From: DATKFM01 sp035544395
Lineage (GTDB): Bacteria > Pseudomonadota > Alphaproteobacteria > Dongiales > Dongiaceae
NCBI GenBank assembly: GCA_035544395.1
Contig: DATKFM010000397.1
Span: 1 to 17,674 of the forward strand
Reading direction: 5' to 3'
Length of the DNA: 17,674 nt
Shown: piece after piece, positions 1 to 6,529 of the stretch
How the letters are laid out: every line of letters begins with the position of its first letter
Position numbering within the stretch: the first letter of the stretch is position 1
Made by a program: the position numbers and the translations under genes
Notes under the pieces: model-generated
Seen by the model: only the letters and a program-made list of their open reading frames with translations
The model's database searches: none
Told to the model about the DNA's origin: nothing

Positions 1-186
1 AGTCCAGCCGGTTATTGTGCCTTTGCTCAGATCCCCCGAATCGAGATCCGTTCCCTCAAGGGTGTCAGTCTGTGAGCCGTTAGTGAATTCGATGGATGAG
101 CCACTGCCAGTTGGCGTGACATCAAAAATGTCCAGTAAATCTGGATCTGTAAAATCAACAGCGCTGTTGGCAACAAAAACCGCCAC
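1..186 (-). CDS. Partial N-terminus of a probable RTX-like calcium-binding / secreted protein
   Basis: Seen: an open frame on the minus strand from a GTG at 186 to the window edge, 62 codons without a stop. An in-frame TGA lies seven codons upstream of the GTG, with no other start between. AGGGAG lies 8 bases before the GTG, a good ribosome binding site. The peptide is rich in D, T, G and S with almost no K or R: it begins VAVFVANSAVDFTDPDLLDI, contains TDTLEGTDLDSGDLSKGT and reaches GTITGWT at the edge. No signal peptide is visible. Known: this composition and a GTxTG motif near the N-terminus are typical of large proteins with hemolysin-type (RTX) calcium-binding repeats exported by type I secretion, whose signal is C-terminal. 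Inference: this is the start of such a protein; its repeats would lie left of the window. One 60-base stretch inside it (121-180) is only about 37% GC, well below its neighbours, hinting at transfer or different constraint. The family call is tentative; that the frame is coding is fairly likely. Confidence 0.55.
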   Translation of the reverse strand, partial: MAVFVANSAVDFTDPDLLDIFDVTPTGSGSSIEFTNGSQTDTLEGTDLDSGDLSKGTITGWT

Positions 187-542
187 GGCAAAAACTCCCT
201 GCGCGCCTCATTAATCAAATGCCGTGGGTTTGCGCGGTGACAGGCGTCACAGGTGGGTGCTGCAGGTTTTGCGGTCGATCGCTGCGGCCCTTGCGTCAGG
301 CATCCGCTTCGTCGTCGGGAAATCGCCGAACTGTCGCGAGCGGCATCCTTGTGCCCACTCGCATCGCCCCTGCTCTGAAGACCGGCTGGCGCCCTTAAGT
401 CGCCCAGCTCCTCAGTCCCGGTTGTCCACCCAAAGAACCTAGTTTCGTGTGCCTTGTTTCGCGCGCGATCCACGACCGCGTATTGACGAAAAACCTAGGC
501 CAGACGGGCTCTTCGCAACAATGCGTATGGGCTTACGGCTCG

Positions 543-592
543 ATTACAATTTGGTAATTTACCGTACATCTTCACATCACGCCGTTGTGATG
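543..592. repeat. Cluster of three small palindromes
   Basis: Seen: ATTAC-N6-GTAAT at 543-558, overlapped by the perfect odd-centred palindrome GGTAA-T-TTACC at 553-563, then CATCAC-N6-GTGATG at 575-592. They sit in a locally AT-rich patch of otherwise GC-rich DNA. Such dyads are the usual shape of operators for dimeric regulators, but none was matched to a known motif, and no regulator gene is adjacent in the window. Function is inference. Confidence 0.4.
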
Positions 593-647
593 GAATGATC
601 AGGCGCCGCCATTAGTGCGGCCGACGCATCAGCAAAGCGCTACCGAT

Positions 648-669
648 GCGACGATCTGGCGATCATCGC
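648..669 (-). terminator. Candidate hairpin terminator after grpE
   Basis: In the minus-strand transcript, GCGATGATC and GATCGTCGC can form a 9-bp stem closed by a GCCA loop, with one G-U pair. It begins 28 bases past the grpE stop codon. No T-run follows, so it is a weak intrinsic terminator at best; it could equally be a 3'-end protecting hairpin. A competing imperfect pairing between 623-631 and 645-653 is also possible. Confidence 0.3.
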
Positions 670-697
670 GCCACATGCTGTGGATAAGTGGTTTAGC

Positions 698-1498
698 TTA
701 AGATTTCGGCTCGTCGGCCGGCGGAATTTCCGCGTCGGGCTGCGGCTCGTCGCTCAGGCTGGAAAAGTCGAGGCTGAGTCCGTCGTTGGGCGGCGGCTCT
801 TCCTCGTCCAGGAAGTCCATGTCGTCCGGATCATCCGCCAGCACCGGCGCCGGCGTTTCCGTCGCGGCGTCGCCCTTGGCCACGCCGACCAGCGCCGGCC
901 GCAGCAGCCGGTCATGGATCAGGTAGCCCGGCTCCATCACCTGCACCACGGTACCCTGGGGCTGGCCGGTGCCCGGCACCTCGAACATCGCCTGGTGGAA
1001 ATTGCTGTCGAACTTCTCGCCGATGGGATTGATCTGCCTGATGGCGTGCTTCTCGAAGGCGGTGAGCAGCAGCCGCTCGGTCATCTCCACGCCGGTGGCC
1101 AGATTGGCCAGCGCCTCGTCATAGGCCAGCGCTTCCTGCGGCACGTGCTCGATGGCGCGGCGCAGATTGTCGGCGACGACCAGGATGTCCTTGGCCAGGA
1201 TGGCCGGCGCGTGCTTCACCGCCTCGTCGCGGTCGCGCTGCGTGCGGCGGCGGGTGTTCTCCGCCTCGGCCATGGCGCGAAGCGCCTGGTCCTTATACTC
1301 GGCCACCTGGGCTTGCGCGGCAGACAGCGCCGCCGCCAGATCGGCCTCTCGGCTGGCCCTGGCCGGCGTCTCGGCAGCCTTCGGCTCCCGCGAGGAATCG
1401 TTCGCCGCCCGGTTGTTGGCCACGGAATCGTTCGCCGCGCGATCCGACGCCGCGGGGGCCGGTTCCGTCTCGTCCGGACCGTTTTCCTGATCGTTCAT
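698..1498 (-). CDS. grpE: GrpE, nucleotide exchange factor of the DnaK chaperone
   Basis: GrpE is a cytoplasmic homodimer that drives ADP release from DnaK in the DnaK-DnaJ-GrpE cycle and is itself a heat sensor. The 266-residue product has a disordered Ala/Asp/Asn-rich head (1-50), a long helix suited to coiled-coil dimerisation (about 50-125, including AEAENTRRRTQRDRDEA), and the C-terminal beta domain with FDSNFHQAMFEV (163-174) and VMEPGYLIHDRLLRPALVGV (187-206), hallmarks of the family. An acidic Asp/Glu/Pro tail of about 55 residues follows, making it longer than the roughly 200 residues of E. coli GrpE. Start: ATG at 1498 is preferred because AAAGG lies 8 bases upstream; a GTG at 1501 is directly in front of it. 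It lies 11 bases after hrcA on the same strand, so the two are cotranscribed. The head carries a 10-residue repeat (see 1394-1438). Confidence 0.95.
   Translation of the reverse strand: MNDQENGPDETEPAPAASDRAANDSVANNRAANDSSREPKAAETPARASREADLAAALSAAQAQVAEYKDQALRAMAEAENTRRRTQRDRDEAVKHAPAILAKDILVVADNLRRAIEHVPQEALAYDEALANLATGVEMTERLLLTAFEKHAIRQINPIGEKFDSNFHQAMFEVPGTGQPQGTVVQVMEPGYLIHDRLLRPALVGVAKGDAATETPAPVLADDPDDMDFLDEEEPPPNDGLSLDFSSLSDEPQPDAEIPPADEPKS
1394..1438. repeat. 15-bp direct repeat, period 30 bp, inside grpE
   Basis: GGAATCGTTCGCCGC occurs at 1394-1408 and again at 1424-1438. The spacing is exactly ten codons, so the frame is kept and the GrpE head contains RAANDS-VANN-RAANDS. It looks like a short in-frame duplication in a disordered segment. 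Confidence 0.8.
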
Positions 1499-1509
1499 CA
1501 CCTAAACCT

Positions 1510-2571
1510 TTAGCCGAGAATGCGCCCGATGACCCGTGCCGTGTAGTCGACCATGGGTATAACACGGGCGTAGTTAATTCTTGTCGGACCGATGACTCCG
1601 ACCGCGCCGACGATCTTTTGCCGACTATCCCGGTAGGGTGCAATGACCATCGAGCAGCCCGCCAGGCCGAACAGCTCGTTCTGGGCGCCGATGAAAATCT
1701 GAACGCCTTCAGCTGTTTCCGCGGAATCCAGGAGCTTGGCCAAGGATTCCTTGGTCTCCAGGGCGGCGAACAGGGCCCGGATCCGCTCGAGGTCCGAGAG
1801 CGCCGTGACATTCTCCAGCAGGTTCGCTTGGCCACGGACGATGAGGGCGCCGCCGATATTGCCGCCGGCCCAGGTGGCGAGGCCTGCCTCCACCACCCGG
1901 CTGGTCAGGGAGTCCAGCTCCGCCTTGTGCTGCTCCATCTCCGTCATCACGGCGGCGCGGGCCTCGGCCAGGGTGCGGCCCACCAGCCGGCTGGCGAGGA
2001 AATTCGAGGCCTCGATCAGCGACGAGGAAGGCAGGCCCACGGGCACGTCGATGATGCGGTTCTCCACCTGGCCGTCTTCGGTCACCAGCACCACCAGCGC
2101 GCGGCCGGGGCCGAGATGGAGGAATTCGATATGCTTCAGGGTGCGCTCGGCCTTCGGCGCCACCACCAGCCCGGCGCATCGCGACAGTCCTGACAACAGC
2201 TGCGAGGCCTCTTCCATCACCTCCGGCACGCTGCGTCCGGCGGCAGCGCATTTGCCGTCGATGGTGCGGCGTTCGTCCTGGGTCAGGTCGCCCAGCTCCA
2301 GAAGGCCGTTGACGAACAGACGCAAGCCCCGGTCGGTCGGCAGCCGGCCGGCGGAGGTGTGGGGCGCATAGAGCAGCCCGGCCTCCTCCAGGTCCGACAT
2401 GACGTTGCGGATGGTCGCCGGCGACAGCGCCATGCCCAGGCGACGTGAAATTGAGCGCGAGCCGACGGGCTCGCCGGTCTCCACATACGCATCGACGATG
2501 TGGCGGAGAACCTGACGAGACCGTTCGTTGAGATCGCCGAGTCGAGAAGTGTTTCCTTCGGGCATCTTCAT
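1510..2571 (-). CDS. hrcA: HrcA, heat-inducible transcription repressor
   Basis: HrcA is a dimeric repressor that binds CIRCE operators (typically before groESL) and is kept active by GroEL. The 353-residue length is normal. The N-terminal winged helix-turn-helix (about 15-80) contains ETGEPVGSRSISRRL, LSPATIRNVMSDLEEAGL and HTSAGRLPTDRGLRLFV, all strongly characteristic. The C-terminal part carries the GAF-like HrcA domain with VRGQANLLE, IGAQNELFGLAGCSMVIAPY and VGVIGPTRINYARVIPMVDY. The start is the ATG at 2571; an in-frame ATG at 2565 is equally possible, and neither has a strong Shine-Dalgarno sequence. It is the first gene of hrcA-grpE and is divergent from rph. No complete CIRCE element is visible upstream, so self-repression by HrcA is not supported here. 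Confidence 0.96.
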   Translation of the reverse strand: MKMPEGNTSRLGDLNERSRQVLRHIVDAYVETGEPVGSRSISRRLGMALSPATIRNVMSDLEEAGLLYAPHTSAGRLPTDRGLRLFVNGLLELGDLTQDERRTIDGKCAAAGRSVPEVMEEASQLLSGLSRCAGLVVAPKAERTLKHIEFLHLGPGRALVVLVTEDGQVENRIIDVPVGLPSSSLIEASNFLASRLVGRTLAEARAAVMTEMEQHKAELDSLTSRVVEAGLATWAGGNIGGALIVRGQANLLENVTALSDLERIRALFAALETKESLAKLLDSAETAEGVQIFIGAQNELFGLAGCSMVIAPYRDSRQKIVGAVGVIGPTRINYARVIPMVDYTARVIGRILG

Positions 2572-2594
2572 CCAGGGGTCCCGCGTGCAAATTC

Positions 2595-2629
2595 AATGTA
2601 GTAACGGGGTTTAGCAGCGTCAACGCAAC
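2595..2629 (-). promoter_or_regulatory. Promoter of hrcA-grpE, sigma70-like with an overlapping sigma32-like site
   Basis: Read on the minus strand: TTGACG (2618-2623), 17 bases, TACATT (2595-2600), a good sigma70 spacing and -35. Overlapping it is GTTGCG (2624-2629), 14 bases, CCCCGTTA (2602-2609), which resembles the heat-shock sigma32 pattern CTTGAA-N13/14-CCCCATTT at 3 of 6 and 6 of 8 positions. A transcript starting about 7 bases past the -10 would have a leader of only about 17 bases before the 2571 ATG. CGCTGCTAA within it matches half of a CIRCE site at 6 of 9 positions only. The matches are seen; the function is inferred. Confidence 0.5.
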
Positions 2630-2770
2630 CACTTTGCCCTTGTTCCCGCTGATTTATTTCGCATCCTTGCGGCCGGCGCCCGCTAACAGCAAAGCCTAGA
2701 CCCGGCGGGCGGCGCCGGATAGCGTGCGCGCCCGAGATTCCGTCGCGCGGCGCCGCGCAGAGGTCCAGCC

Positions 2771-3517
2771 ATGAATTCCGCCACCAAGAACGCCCAGCGG
2801 CCCTCCGGCCGCGCCGTCGACATCCTGCGCGCGGTAACGCTGGTGCCCAACGTCAACAAATATGCCGAGGGCTCCTGCCTGGCGCAGTTCGGCGACACCC
2901 ATGTGCTGTGCACCGCCAGCATTGAAGATAGGGTGCCGCCCTTCCTGCGCAACACCGGGCGCGGTTGGGTCACCGCCGAGTATGGCATGCTGCCGCGCTC
3001 CACCGAGAGCCGCACCGACCGCGAGGCCGCCAAGGGCCGCCAGGGCGGCCGCACCCATGAGATCCAGCGGCTGATCGGCCGCAGCCTGCGGGCGGTCACC
3101 GACTTGAGCGGATTTGGGGAGCGACAAATCAAGGTGGATTGCGATGTGATCCAGGCCGACGGCGGCACGCGCACGGCGGCCATTACCGGCGGATTCGTCG
3201 CGCTGCATCTGGCGTTCCAGCATCTGAAGAAAGTCGGCGCGGTGACCCGGGTGCCGCTGACAGATCACGTGGCGGCGATCTCCTGCGGCGTCGTCGGCGG
3301 CCGGGCGGTGCTGGATCTGGATTACGCCGAGGACAGCAATGCCGACGCCGACGCCAATTTCGTGCTCACCGGCAGCGGCGGCATCATCGAGATCCAGGGC
3401 ACCGCCGAGAAGGCGCCGTTCAGCGAGGAACTGTTCGCAACCATGCTGAGCCTGGCGCGCAAGGGCATCGGCGAACTGATCCAGCAGCAGAAGCTCGCCA
3501 CGGAAAAGGCATCGTGA
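2771..3517 (+). CDS. rph: Ribonuclease PH
   Basis: RNase PH trims the 3' ends of tRNA precursors by phosphorolysis, releasing nucleoside diphosphates; it works as a cytoplasmic hexamer. The 248-residue product fits the family (E. coli 238). Key motifs: GRTHEIQRLIGRSLRAV (93-109) and DCDVIQADGGTRTAAITG (123-140), the latter holding the phosphate-binding GGTRTA with Arg134, then SGGIIEIQGTAEKAPFS near the C-terminus. Start: ATG at 2771 with AGAGG 7 bases upstream. It is the first gene of a three-gene run; its TGA overlaps the GTG of rdgB (GTGA, 3514-3517), indicating translational coupling. It is divergent from hrcA; no clear promoter for it was found in the roughly 140 bases between the hrcA promoter and its start. 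Confidence 0.97.
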   Translation: MNSATKNAQRPSGRAVDILRAVTLVPNVNKYAEGSCLAQFGDTHVLCTASIEDRVPPFLRNTGRGWVTAEYGMLPRSTESRTDREAAKGRQGGRTHEIQRLIGRSLRAVTDLSGFGERQIKVDCDVIQADGGTRTAAITGGFVALHLAFQHLKKVGAVTRVPLTDHVAAISCGVVGGRAVLDLDYAEDSNADADANFVLTGSGGIIEIQGTAEKAPFSEELFATMLSLARKGIGELIQQQKLATEKAS

Positions 3518-4128
3518 CGGCGCCGCGGAAATTCACCGGCAGCAAGCTGGTCATCGCCAGCCACAACAAAGGCAAGGTCGGCGAGATCCATGATCTGCTG
3601 CGGCCGCTGGGCATCGAGGTGGTCTCGGCGGCGGAGCTGGGGCTGCCGGAGCCGGAAGAGACCGGCAGCACTTTCGTCGCCAATGCGGAATTGAAGGCGC
3701 GGGCAGCGGCGAGCGCGGCAAAGCTACCCTGCCTGGCCGACGATTCCGGCTTGGCGGTCGATGCCCTCAACGGCGATCCCGGAATCTATTCGGCCCGCTG
3801 GGCCGGGCCGGAGCGAGACTTCCGCCTGGCGATGGCGGAAGTGGAGAAGAAGCTGCAGGCCAGCGGCGACAAGGAGCGCCGCGCTCACTTTGTTGCCGTG
3901 TTAAGTCTCTGCTGGCCCGACGGCCATTGCGAGAGTTTCGAAGGCAAGGTGTTCGGCCACCTGACCTGGCCGCCCCGCGGCGATCGCGGATTCGGCTATG
4001 ATCCCGTCTTCATTCCCGACGGCCGCGACACCACATTCGGTGAAATGGATCCCCAGGAGAAGCACGCCATCAGCCACCGCGCCGAGGCCTTCCGGCAATT
4101 GCTCGCAGCCTGCTTCGGCGGCAGATGA
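3514..4128 (+). CDS. rdgB: XTP/dITP diphosphatase (RdgB/HAM1 family)
   Basis: This enzyme hydrolyses dITP, ITP and XTP to monophosphates and PPi, keeping deaminated purines out of DNA and RNA. The product is 204 residues, the usual size. Motifs: IASHNKGKVGEI (14-25, substrate and phosphate binding), ETGSTFVANAELKARAAA, CLADDSGLAVDAL (73-85; Asp76/Asp77 lie in the catalytic loop), GIYSARWAG, and GFGYDPVFIPDG with KHAISHRAEAF near the C-terminus. Start: the GTG at 3514 sits inside the rph stop (GTGA) with AAGG just upstream, and gives the expected N-terminus; the frame continues upstream only as an overlap with rph. Its own stop overlaps the hemW start (ATGA, 4125-4128). The context is the common alphaproteobacterial rph-rdgB-hemW arrangement. 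Confidence 0.95.
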   Translation: MTAPRKFTGSKLVIASHNKGKVGEIHDLLRPLGIEVVSAAELGLPEPEETGSTFVANAELKARAAASAAKLPCLADDSGLAVDALNGDPGIYSARWAGPERDFRLAMAEVEKKLQASGDKERRAHFVAVLSLCWPDGHCESFEGKVFGHLTWPPRGDRGFGYDPVFIPDGRDTTFGEMDPQEKHAISHRAEAFRQLLAACFGGR

Positions 4129-5297
4129 CACCGATGTCAGCCAGGTGCGAGCCGGGGTTCGGCCTTTATGTGCACTGGCCGTTCTGCCGGTCGAAATGCC
4201 CCTACTGCGATTTCAACAGCCATGTGCGGGCGGCAGTGGATCACGGCCGCTGGCGCCGGGCGCTGTTGGCGGAGATGGCGCACTACGGCGCCGCGACTGA
4301 AGGCCGGCGCCTCACCAGCATCTTTTTCGGCGGCGGCACGCCGTCGCTGATGGAGCCGGAGACTGTGGGCGCTGTCATCGAGCAGGCGCGCAAGATCTGG
4401 CAGGCGGATGCCGGGGTCGAGATCACTCTGGAAGCCAATCCCACTTCGGTTGAAGCGGAGAAGTTTGCGGCCTTCCGCGATGCCGGCGTCAACCGGGTGT
4501 CGCTGGGCGTGCAGTCCCTGCGCGAAGCCGATCTGAAATTCCTCGGCCGCCAGCATAGCGCCGGCGAGGCGCAGCAGGCGATCGAGCTGGCCCGCCGTTA
4601 TTTCGACCGCTTCACCTTCGATCTCATCTATGCCCGGCCGGGACAGACCGTTGCCGCCTGGCGGGAAGAGTTGCGGGAAGCGCTGACGCTCGCCGGCAAT
4701 CATCTCTCGGTCTATCAGCTGACCATCGAGCCGGAGACGGCCTTCGCCTCGGCGGTGCGCCGCGGCGATTTCACCGTGCCGGACGAAGACAGCGCGGCCG
4801 AACTCTATGAGGCGACCCAGGAAGCGCTGGCCGAGGCCGGCCTGCCCGCCTACGAGATCTCCAACCATGCGCGGCCGGGCGAAGAGTCCCGCCACAATCT
4901 GACCTATTGGCGCTATGGCGACTACGCCGGCATTGGCCCCGGCGCCCATGGCCGGCTGACGCTGGCTGGCGTGAAATATGCGACGCGCCAGCACCGCGCG
5001 CCCGAAGCCTGGCTGGAAGCGGTCGAACAGAAAGGCCACGCGACGCGGCAGCGGGATGTGGTGGATGCCGAAGCGCGCCGCGAAGAGATGCTGATGATGG
5101 GCCTGCGGCTTGCCGAAGGAGTCGATGCGGATCGCTTCGCCAGTGAAACCGGGGAGACGCTGTTATCGGCTCTCGATCCGCCGCGCCTGAAAGCGCTTAT
5201 CGAGGGCGGCTTCGTCGAGCTGGATAAGTCGGGCCTGCGGGCCACCGCTGCCGGGCGGCAACGGCTCAATGCCGTGCTGGCGCAGCTATTGGCTTAA
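4125..5297 (+). CDS. hemW: HemW, radical SAM heme chaperone (formerly coproporphyrinogen III oxidase-like)
   Basis: HemW binds heme and a [4Fe-4S] cluster and is thought to deliver heme to target proteins; older annotations call it HemN-like oxidase. The 390-residue product has the radical SAM motif CRSKCPYCDF (Cys21, Cys25, Cys28), the SAM-binding FFGGGTPSL, ANPTSVE and GVNRVSLGVQS, FDLIYARPGQT, and the HemW-type HNLTYWRYGDYAGIGPGAHGR, followed by the C-terminal HemN_C-like domain. It lacks the N-terminal extension, with extra cysteine, that true HemN oxidases carry before the CxxxCxxC motif, supporting HemW over HemN. Start: ATG at 4125 overlapping the rdgB stop (ATGA); ATG 4134 is an in-frame alternative. 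It is the last gene of the rph-rdgB-hemW run. Its TAA overlaps the stop codon of the convergent lipoprotein gene, leaving no room for a terminator. Confidence 0.94.
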   Translation: MTPMSARCEPGFGLYVHWPFCRSKCPYCDFNSHVRAAVDHGRWRRALLAEMAHYGAATEGRRLTSIFFGGGTPSLMEPETVGAVIEQARKIWQADAGVEITLEANPTSVEAEKFAAFRDAGVNRVSLGVQSLREADLKFLGRQHSAGEAQQAIELARRYFDRFTFDLIYARPGQTVAAWREELREALTLAGNHLSVYQLTIEPETAFASAVRRGDFTVPDEDSAAELYEATQEALAEAGLPAYEISNHARPGEESRHNLTYWRYGDYAGIGPGAHGRLTLAGVKYATRQHRAPEAWLEAVEQKGHATRQRDVVDAEARREEMLMMGLRLAEGVDADRFASETGETLLSALDPPRLKALIEGGFVELDKSGLRATAAGRQRLNAVLAQLLA

Positions 5298-6529
5298 TAG
5301 ATAAAGCCGTCGAAGTTCGGCGGCGGCGGTTCGCGGATCTGCGGGCCGGCCGAGCTCACCTCGAGGATCGCCAGGCCGCGATCGACGCCGCCATCGGGCT
5401 TCAGCCGGAACAGGCCGTCGACGCCATAGAAGCCGTTGGGATCGGTCAGCGCCTCGGCACCGAAATCAGCACCCGACGATCCGGCGGCGAGTGCGGCAGA
5501 CATCAGCACCGCGTCATAGGCCAAATAAGCCACCCGCGGCGGCGGGCTGCCATAGACGGTTTGGTATTTGGCGGCGAAGTCGCGGATCTTCTGCGGATCC
5601 GGCGCCGGATACCATGCACCCGCCAGCAGAGGCTCGCCGGCGCCGCCGATGCTCTCCCAGGCCGTGGAGCCGAGCAGCCGGACTTGCAGAGGATCGATGC
5701 CGAAAGTGGGCAAGCTGCGGACGATGCCCAGCAGCCGCTGATCGCCTTCGGGAATCAGCAGGGCGTCGATCTGCCCGCCGCCGGCGATGAACTGGCCCAG
5801 CTGGCCGACCGCGAAGGACGCGTCGAGGCTGTTGGGATCGTAGTAATCGACGCGCACCATCTCCGCGCCGGAACTGGCCGCCGCCTGCTTCAGGCTGGTG
5901 GCGATCACCTGGCCATAGGCGTTCTGCGGCAACAGGGCGGCGAAGCGCTTCAGGCCCTGGCGGCTGCTATAGCCGACAATCCGCTCCACCTGCAGCCGCG
6001 GCAGGATGCCCATGACATAGGCGCCGTTGCCGGCGACGGTTTCGTCGGAGGAGAACGACACCAGATTGATCGCCTTGCTCTGCACCACCGGCCGAACCGC
6101 CTGGACATTGCGGCCGAACAGCGGGCCGAGAACAAACCGCGCGCCGTCGGCGAGCGCCGACTGGGCGGCCTGGGCCGCCGGGCCGGGTGCGCCGGCGTCG
6201 TCGCGCACTTCCAGGGCGATGTTGCTGTCCCGGGCATCGAACAGGGCCAGTTGAGCGCTGTTCAGCATGGCCTGCCCGGTGGCGGCGTATTCGCCCGTCA
6301 GCGGCAGGATCAGGCCGACCTTGATGCGTTCGCCTTCCGGAATGGCCATGGGGATCGCGCCGCTGTCGGTGGCGCCATCCGATCCTTGTGTGCCAGTGTC
6401 GGGGGCCGGTACGTTGTTGCCGCCGCAGCCGGCGAGCGCGCCCGCCAGGAGCGACGCGGCGATGACAGCCCGGGCGCGGCTTAGCCACGGCTTCGACAGG
6501 TCAGATGTCAGCTCCGCGATCGACGTCAT
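5294..6529 (-). CDS. LpoA-like lipoprotein with periplasmic-binding-protein fold (penicillin-binding protein activator family)
   Basis: The product is 411 residues. The N-terminus shows a positively charged stretch, a hydrophobic helix and lipobox LAGC with Cys35, so it is predicted to be an exported lipoprotein. The mature part is a type I periplasmic-binding fold (Leu/Ile/Val-binding family): IKVGLILPLTGEYAATGQAM, VRDDAGAP, ARFVLGPLFGRNVQAV, VSFSSDETVAGNGAYVMGI, YGQVIATSLKQAA, and YLAYDAVLMSAALAAGS. Known: in gammaproteobacteria LpoA has this domain plus an N-terminal TPR domain and stimulates PBP1A, and lpoA lies beside rsmI and yraN. Here the neighbours are the same but the TPR domain is absent, so a cell-wall role is inferred from context and fold rather than shown. 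Start: ATG 6529 with AGAGGAAGGGG just upstream. Its 5' end overlaps the divergent rsmI. Confidence 0.85.
   Translation of the reverse strand: MTSIAELTSDLSKPWLSRARAVIAASLLAGALAGCGGNNVPAPDTGTQGSDGATDSGAIPMAIPEGERIKVGLILPLTGEYAATGQAMLNSAQLALFDARDSNIALEVRDDAGAPGPAAQAAQSALADGARFVLGPLFGRNVQAVRPVVQSKAINLVSFSSDETVAGNGAYVMGILPRLQVERIVGYSSRQGLKRFAALLPQNAYGQVIATSLKQAAASSGAEMVRVDYYDPNSLDASFAVGQLGQFIAGGGQIDALLIPEGDQRLLGIVRSLPTFGIDPLQVRLLGSTAWESIGGAGEPLLAGAWYPAPDPQKIRDFAAKYQTVYGSPPPRVAYLAYDAVLMSAALAAGSSGADFGAEALTDPNGFYGVDGLFRLKPDGGVDRGLAILEVSSAGPQIREPPPPNFDGFIY

Larger units (their letters stand above)
187..697. other. Non-coding region between the RTX-like gene and grpE
   Basis: About 510 bases without a convincing gene. 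The frames open here have no family resemblance and arginine-rich composition typical of random GC-rich DNA. It must hold the promoter of the minus-strand gene starting at 186 and the 3' end of the grpE transcript. Visible structure: a GTGAC/GTCAC inverted repeat with 4-nt spacer at 237-250; a cluster of palindromes at 543-592; a hairpin after grpE at 648-669; and a short CCACA/TGTGG stem at 671-683. No tRNA-like cloverleaf was recognised. A small RNA or very short ORF cannot be excluded. Confidence 0.5.

Noticed and set aside
27..473. A 148-codon minus-strand open frame at the left end
   Set aside because: It is Arg-rich with no family features, and overlaps in another frame the 62-codon frame from GTG 186, which has a ribosome binding site and protein-like composition.
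436..498. Repeated AACCTAG (436-442 and 492-498) as an insertion footprint
   Set aside because: Seven bases twice within 60 bases is compatible with chance, and no terminal inverted repeats or transposase remnants flank it.
648..683. tRNA or small RNA gene after grpE
   Set aside because: Stems are present but no cloverleaf, no CCA end and no recognisable RNA family; a 3'-end hairpin is the simpler reading.
680..1513. A 277-codon plus-strand frame opposite grpE
   Set aside because: It is an antisense shadow: rich in Arg, Gly, His and Leu, without motifs, and fully covered by a clear GrpE gene.
2602..2623. CIRCE operator before hrcA
   Set aside because: Only one half-site-like stretch (CGCTGCTAA) matching 6 of 9 bases was found, with no partner at the required 9-base spacing.
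1709..2632. A 307-codon minus-strand frame overlapping hrcA
   Set aside because: It is in a different frame on the same strand as hrcA, with Arg/Gly/Pro-rich shadow composition; hrcA has all family motifs.
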